DNA of 64,000 nucleotides from positions 169,856-233,855 of the forward strand of contig CAJNOI010000070.1 of assembly GCA_905250115.1 (NCBI GenBank). The letters are read 5' to 3'. Position numbers and translations under genes: made by a program. Under the pieces are notes generated by a model. The model was not told where the DNA came from, did not search any database, and was given only the letters and a program-made list of their open reading frames with translations. This DNA comes from Adineta steineri. Its lineage: Eukaryota > Rotifera > Eurotatoria > Adinetida > Adinetidae. The first letter of the stretch is position 1; every line of letters starts with the position of its first letter. This document shows positions 59,301 to 64,000 of this stretch, piece by piece.

Positions 59301-59941
59301 GTAAGAAAATTACATTTGATTTATTTTGAAAAAAAAATGGATTTAACATTGAAGTTTGAAAGAAAGTTGGTAAGATTTCTAATTTAGTTTAGTTTCGTTT
59401 AGAATATTTTGATATATCCGTACATTCATAATTTATAAGTCTCTGAATTTATTTAGAAAAAAATCTTTTTTTCTTTAGTTAATTTTCAAGTTAGGAGTAA
59501 AAAATAAATAAAATACATTATTATTTAATTTGATCAAAATTTATAGAATTTTATGAATTATTTTGAAAAAAAATCAAAATAAATATATTACTTTCATTAA
59601 GACTAAAATAATTTTAGTTCTAATAGAAATAAAAATATAATAATCTTATTGAAATTATTGACAATGAAAATAATGAAGATTTGATTAAGGTTGAATAGTA
59701 TATTCATAATTAATCTAATAGCATTTTATTTTTAAATAATATGTAATTTTTGAATTAAGCTACTTCAGAAGTATTAGAAAGATTTTATTATAAAAAAAAT
59801 ATCAAATAAGTATTATGAATCGATATAATCATTGTAATCATGGCCCTTTTCTCATAGAATATGTCGAGTATAGGTATAACCATGAACGCGACTAAAAACG
59901 CACGTTAAAAAAAAACCTTACATATTAAGGCGCTCATATAC

Positions 59942-60818
59942 TAGTGGCGTATCCAAGGCCTGGCATGGCCTGGCACTGCCAGGCCACCGGTACTTTTTGC
60001 CAGGCCACCGAGAAAAATTTTACTAGGTATTTTATTTTTTTTTAAACTGTCGATGAAGTTACATAAGACTATATCTCTGATAATGAGTGATATCTGAAGA
60101 ATACTATAAATAATTGAACAAGTCAATAGGCAAGGGCGTAAACGCTCAACATTTCAAGTTTTAAAAGGAGGAAGGCGCAGCACCCTTTTTGCTTAAATCT
60201 AACGCAAAAAACCGTGTAAAAACCTTTTTTTTAATTTTATAGATCAAAGAAAAACTAAAAGTTTCCCAAAGCAAAGAGGCGTAGTGTCCCATGCGTCGAC
60301 CTCACTCAGTAGACCCTTTGTTTCTCGTTAAATTAATCTTTTTTTAAAACACAGAAAGATCACAGATTGATTTTGAATCATCAGAAAATTATCAAGTGAT
60401 ATGCAGGGCTGTCGCAATATTAAAGATTGGGGGATGTCGAAAAATTTCGACAATACTTCAGAAACTTCTGCAAACTACCAAAATTTTTAAAAAAATTAGA
60501 GATTTTTTGAAAATTTCTGAAGATTTTTGTGAGTTTTTAACGATTTTTCGAACACTTTTGCAAACTTTTTATAAATTGTCAGAATTCTTTCGAAGAATTT
60601 CGGAAATTTTCAAAGACTTTCTCCGAATTCGTCCAGAATTTTTGAAAACTTCGTAATAATTTTTAAAAAATGATGAGCAAAAAAAACAAAATTTCCAAAG
60701 ATTGGGATGAATACCGCCCCCACCCCCCTCCGATCGCGACACCCCTAAGGATATGGTAGGTTTTAGAAATTTTGTAAGGCATTGCCAGGCCACCGATCAA
60801 ATCCTGGCTACGCCACTA
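59942..60818. mobile_element. hAT-like non-autonomous element, 877 bp, with perfect 8-bp duplication
   Basis: TCATATAC flanks both ends (59934-59941, 60819-60826). Terminal repeats: TAGTGGCGTATCCAAGG on the left, TAGTGGCGTAGCCAGG on the reverse of the right end. CCAGGCCACCG occurs next to both ends. No transposase frame. Confidence 0.88.
60404..60747. mobile_element. Second hAT-like MITE nested in the first
   Basis: Termini CAGGGCTGTCGCAAT and, reversed, TAGGGGTGTCGCGAT. The flanks GTGATATG and AGGATATG agree at six of eight bases, a worn 8-bp duplication. The interior is a TTTTCGAAGA-like low-complexity run that yields a long spurious frame. Confidence 0.7.
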
Positions 60819-61231
60819 TCATATACGTACATGTATATATATAAGAGGTATCTCATATTAAATAACCTACTTCTCTATCTTATTTTTCTATCATCTAATA
60901 TCTTGTATGAAAAAATCAAAAACTCTACAATTTACAAAGTAAAATTCTATAACGAAAAGTGATAGTACACAATTTTTCTATGTTTAAAAACAAAACTTAT
61001 ACAATAGACAATCGTTCTATTCAAATTGAATGCAAAATAGATTATTTCAATAAATAGATAATTTACTTCATAAGTTCTTATTGCTTAATTATAGTTCAGT
61101 TTATATATATTTATTACCAACACACAAGTGAATACCTTTCAAGTTTAGAGAAAATATTTATCAGTAGGCATCTATTTAACATAATTGTTTATGAATTATT
61201 GAATACAAATTACATATGTAGTAATTCTGTT

Positions 61232-61460
61232 GGTCAAGTTAAGTGTGCTCCAAATTTGGAGTTTACGGATATTTAAGTTTTCGCAAAAAACTCTACCTAA
61301 AAACTGTAATCATCTGTTTTTGATTGTTCAAATAGATACTCTGAACTGTACTGAGTCGACTGGTGATGCTCAAGAAAGAAAAGTACATAGTTACAAGCTA
61401 CAATTTGTCGAAAAACTTGAAACTCGTAAACTTCAAATTTGGAGTTCACTTAACTTGACC
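61232..61460. mobile_element. 229-bp MITE with 9-bp target duplication (Mutator-like by size)
   Basis: AATTCTGTT repeats exactly at 61223-61231 and 61461-61469. Terminal repeats of about 50 bp: GGTCAAGTTAAGTGTGCTCC on the left, GGTCAAGTTAAGTGAACTCC on the reverse of the right end. No coding capacity. Confidence 0.85.
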
Positions 61461-61528
61461 AATTCTGTTCTATTAGCCTTTCTTATAACATGAAAAATAT
61501 AAATCACATTAGAAATTCATGTATAAAT

Positions 61529-61529
<1 letters not shown>

Positions 61530-61560
<31 letters not shown>
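61530..61560. repeat. (TA)n microsatellite
   Basis: About fourteen dinucleotides. Confidence 0.85.
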
Positions 61561-61562
<2 letters not shown>

Positions 61563-61678
61563 AATATTGTTTCGAACTAAAAATAAAATTAATCTTAGAT
61601 TTTATTTTAGATAAAAATATTTATTTTATATATAAAAATCTATTATATTAATTTTTCTTAATTTATCACAACAAACAG

Positions 61679-63447
61679 GTTTATTAATTAATTTATATTA
61701 TGCAGATTCTGATCCAATACAACTTACAAATGCTCATTAAATATTTAATACACATATAAATAATCAAACAATTGATTTATATGGTAGTAAAACACTCGAA
61801 AAAATCCCATTTGAATCATTTAATATTATATTTTCTTCCAATCGATTTCAAAGAAATCAAGATTTAATAAATTGTTTAATTGATCCTCGTCGTTTACTTG
61901 TTCCTAATGTTCTTCTTTTATTACTTGAATTAGTTCATATTCCACTTTATTTTGATCGTATTTTTGGTTTTATTGATCAATGGTAGTCAACTGATAATGT
62001 TAATAATAATAATCGTGCATTAAATAATATTCAACAATAAACAAGATTATTAAAACAAATTCAAGGATTTAATATTATTGAATTAATATGAAATTACGTT
62101 TGTTATTTGGCAAAAAACAATATCTAACGAAGTATTACAAAGACTTGATGAACGAATAAATCAAATATGGTTAATATTTACTAAAGATGATCAAAATAAT
62201 AAAAATATTTCATATTCATAATTCAACTTTAGATATTATTTGTTCTGCAATACCAGTTTTATTAACAACTTATAAATAAATATCAATTATCTTTGTATGG
62301 CAAATTGATCAAATATCATTGAATGAAAATAATGATGATTTAGCATTTAAACAAAATGAAGAACTTATATATGGAATATTATCACGTATTCTTCAAATAA
62401 TTCAAAAATCATCACCACATTTTCATCCATTTGTATATGTTCTTACAGATCATGCTCAATTTAATAATGATTCAAATCTTAAGATAATTCCATCACCATT
62501 TATTGGTCTTGAACGAAGTTTAATAACTGAATATGAATGAAATCGATTAAAACTTATTGATCTTCAAACATCATTAAATAATAATAATCAATCAACATTT
62601 ATTCATACTTTAGTAGAATATATGATTAATTCAAGATATTCAACTGATACTTGTCAAGTTGTTCTTCGTCTTAATCATACAAATCGAAATCAAGTGTAAC
62701 ATTTAATATGGCATTATAAAATGTTACAAAATAATAATGAACAAGAGAAATCTAAATACGAACAAATTTCTATCATTCCTAAAGGAGATGTTGATCAAAA
62801 ACCATTTCGACTTTGTGTACCACAATCTGTTTTCTTTCTCAATTAACATGGATTGAAGAAGATAGAGAAAAAGAATTATTACCATCAGATATCGTAGAAG
62901 TTCGTGTTCATTGTGTTGGTATTAATTTTCGTGATGTACTCAAATCACGTGGTCTTTATGCATATACACGTACTTTTGCACAACCTAATGATGAACAACC
63001 AAAAATTAATCAAGATACAGAACTTGGATCAGATTTTGTTAGTACTATTGTACGAGTAGATCCTACAACAACTACTTCTTAAGTTGGAGATCATGTCGTT
63101 GATGTTACTGGTGATAGTACATGTTATTCTCATATTATGATTAATTCACAACTTATAATACGTATTCCATCTGATTTTCCTCTAACTGATGAACAATTCT
63201 GTGGTCTACCATGTTCAATTTTAACAGTTATATATTCTCTTAAATATCGTGTTCGGCGCATTTGATTTATTTGTTCAACGTAAATTATGTGCTGTTGAAC
63301 CAACAGTTACTTAAAAACCATCTCAAGTAATAAAAGCATTATTAAGATATAATAGTGGTCAAGTTATGGGTAAAACTGTTTTTCGTATAACTTCATCTGA
63401 TTAACCATCAAATATCAAAAAAAATCAATCGAATAATTTATTAGAAG
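61679..63447 (+). pseudogene. Polyketide synthase remnant (part of a modular PKS including enoyl reductase)
   Basis: Fragments in several plus-strand frames, broken by many stops and shifts. First part: LYYADSDPIQLTNAH, SFNIIFSSNRFQRNQDLINC, LLLLLELVHIPLYFDRIFGF, resembling the methyltransferase-like region of PKSs. The enoyl-reductase start is clear: DIVEVRVHCVGINFRDVLKS, GSDFVSTIVRV, VGDHVVDVTGDSTCYSHIMI, FCGLPCSILTVIYSLKYR, and later NSGQVMGKTVF. Functional PKSs build polyketides from malonyl units; here stops occur in every block, often where Trp is expected (for example IDQW-TAG, NIQQ-TAA), so it is dead. PKS genes are not standard animal genes but are reported in bdelloids, probably acquired. 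Confidence 0.75.
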
Positions 63448-63463
63448 GTAATCATATTTATAT

Positions 63464-63500
63464 TTTTTTTTTCTTTTTTCTTTTTTCTTTTTTCTTTTTT
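63464..63500. repeat. (CTTTTTT)n simple repeat
   Basis: T-rich tract with a C about every seven bases. Confidence 0.8.
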
Positions 63501-63629
63501 GACTATTGATACGCATTACAATGTATGAAAAAGAACGTAGTTCGAACGCATCGAAATATTTATTCATACTCGAAAGAAAAGAAAAAAAAGATATTCGTTA
63601 ATATTTTTCATCTTTTCTCATAATTTTGC

Positions 63630-63685
63630 GGGTGGGTGTGGATGTATATCTCTTCTTCTTTTCCGTTCACATCTACATCCACCAT
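63630..63685. repeat. Telomere-like hairpin repeat
   Basis: GCGGGTGGGTGTGGATGTAT on the left, TTCACATCTACATCCACC on the right, with a CTTCTTCTTTT spacer. Confidence 0.75.
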
Positions 63686-63810
63686 CGATCCTAATAACGC
63701 TGACCGATACTTCTTTGTGTTATATAGTTATATGTGATCAACTAGTATAGGAAAGAGATAAAGTAAAAGAATAGAAATAAAAACACTTCGTTAGTCTTAC
63801 TACTGGGCCC

Positions 63811-63863
63811 AAACTCAAATTCAAACCTAAACTGCCAACCCGTTGGGGTTTGAATTTGAGTTT
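63811..63863. repeat. Perfect 17-bp inverted repeat
   Basis: AAACTCAAATTCAAACC faces GGTTTGAATTTGAGTTT across a 19-base spacer. Flanked by GGGCCC on the left. Confidence 0.7.
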
Positions 63864-64000
63864 AGTGCATGTCTATCCAAAGCTACACCTTCACCTACTC
63901 TTTTATATGAATCCACTGTGTAGTAATAGGATATATTTATCATCTATATGTGTATTTGTTTTTCTTTTCTTAATTTTTGTCGTCTCTTTTAATAATTTCA
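63864..64000. other. Window end, nothing seen
   Basis: AT-rich spacer. Confidence 0.4.

Noticed and set aside
60396..60656. 86-codon plus-strand frame
   Set aside because: Lies inside the nested MITE in a TTTTCGAAGA-like low-complexity run; the protein is a repeat artefact.
17548..63685. G-rich repeat pairs considered as a CRISPR array or rho-independent terminators
   Set aside because: Copies are kilobases apart, inverted rather than direct, and the genome is clearly eukaryotic.

Overview
The window looks like nuclear DNA of a bdelloid rotifer. The evidence is strongly AT-rich intergenic sequence, animal genes cut by many short GT-AG introns (mostly about 50-75 bases), and several intron-poor genes of fungal or bacterial type set among them (fungal-type permeases, a GH43-like enzyme, a DUF2891 protein, a decayed polyketide synthase). 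FG-GAP and NHL repeat fragments add to this. Dispersed hairpins are built from TGTGGG-like units, which I recall as the published bdelloid telomere repeat. The species assignment is inference. No prokaryotic operon, CRISPR array or rRNA was seen, and I recognised no tRNA by eye.

Layout. 0-6 kb: 3' end of a fungal-type amino-acid permease (+), a seven-exon ABCB6-like half-transporter (-), and an inositol polyphosphate multikinase (-). 6-10.7 kb: no gene seen. 10.7-17.2 kb: secreted GH43-like protein (-), seven-exon TRPA-like channel (+), small secreted protein (+). 18.5-25 kb: fungal-type NCS1 purine/cytosine permease (+), membrane-anchored short-chain dehydrogenase (-), four-helix membrane protein (+). 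26.8-33.1 kb: truncated GPCR (-), a 100-N assembly gap, an RRM-like/RBR ubiquitin ligase missing its start (+), and a von Willebrand A protein (+). 33.5-35.5 kb: FG-GAP remnants and a deleted mariner. 37-44.3 kb: PLAC8 protein (+), a large unrecognised two-ectodomain membrane protein (-), a DUF2891 protein (-). 45.3-49.7 kb: paired inverted-repeat elements, an unrecognised split gene with an intronless R-SNARE lying inside it, and a CCCH/NYN/C2H2 gene broken by one in-frame stop. 50-64 kb: gene-poor and crowded with MITEs (two nested hAT-like, one with a 9-bp duplication, a 276-bp foldback), two short tandem-repeat arrays, an NHL pseudogene and a polyketide synthase pseudogene.

The genes do not form one pathway. 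Two permeases, the GH43-like enzyme, DUF2891 and the PKS are the probable horizontally acquired set; the rest are ordinary animal membrane-transport, signalling, ubiquitin and vesicle-fusion functions. The rising density of transposons, pseudogenes and telomere-like hairpins toward the right end resembles the subtelomeric, transfer-rich regions described for bdelloids.

The most interesting signal is the dispersed hairpin family. About 18 copies have arms of degenerate TGTGGG units around a short, often TATTA-containing spacer. Three lie in presumed introns, and one (48158-48217) coincides exactly with a 60-base GT-AG intron.
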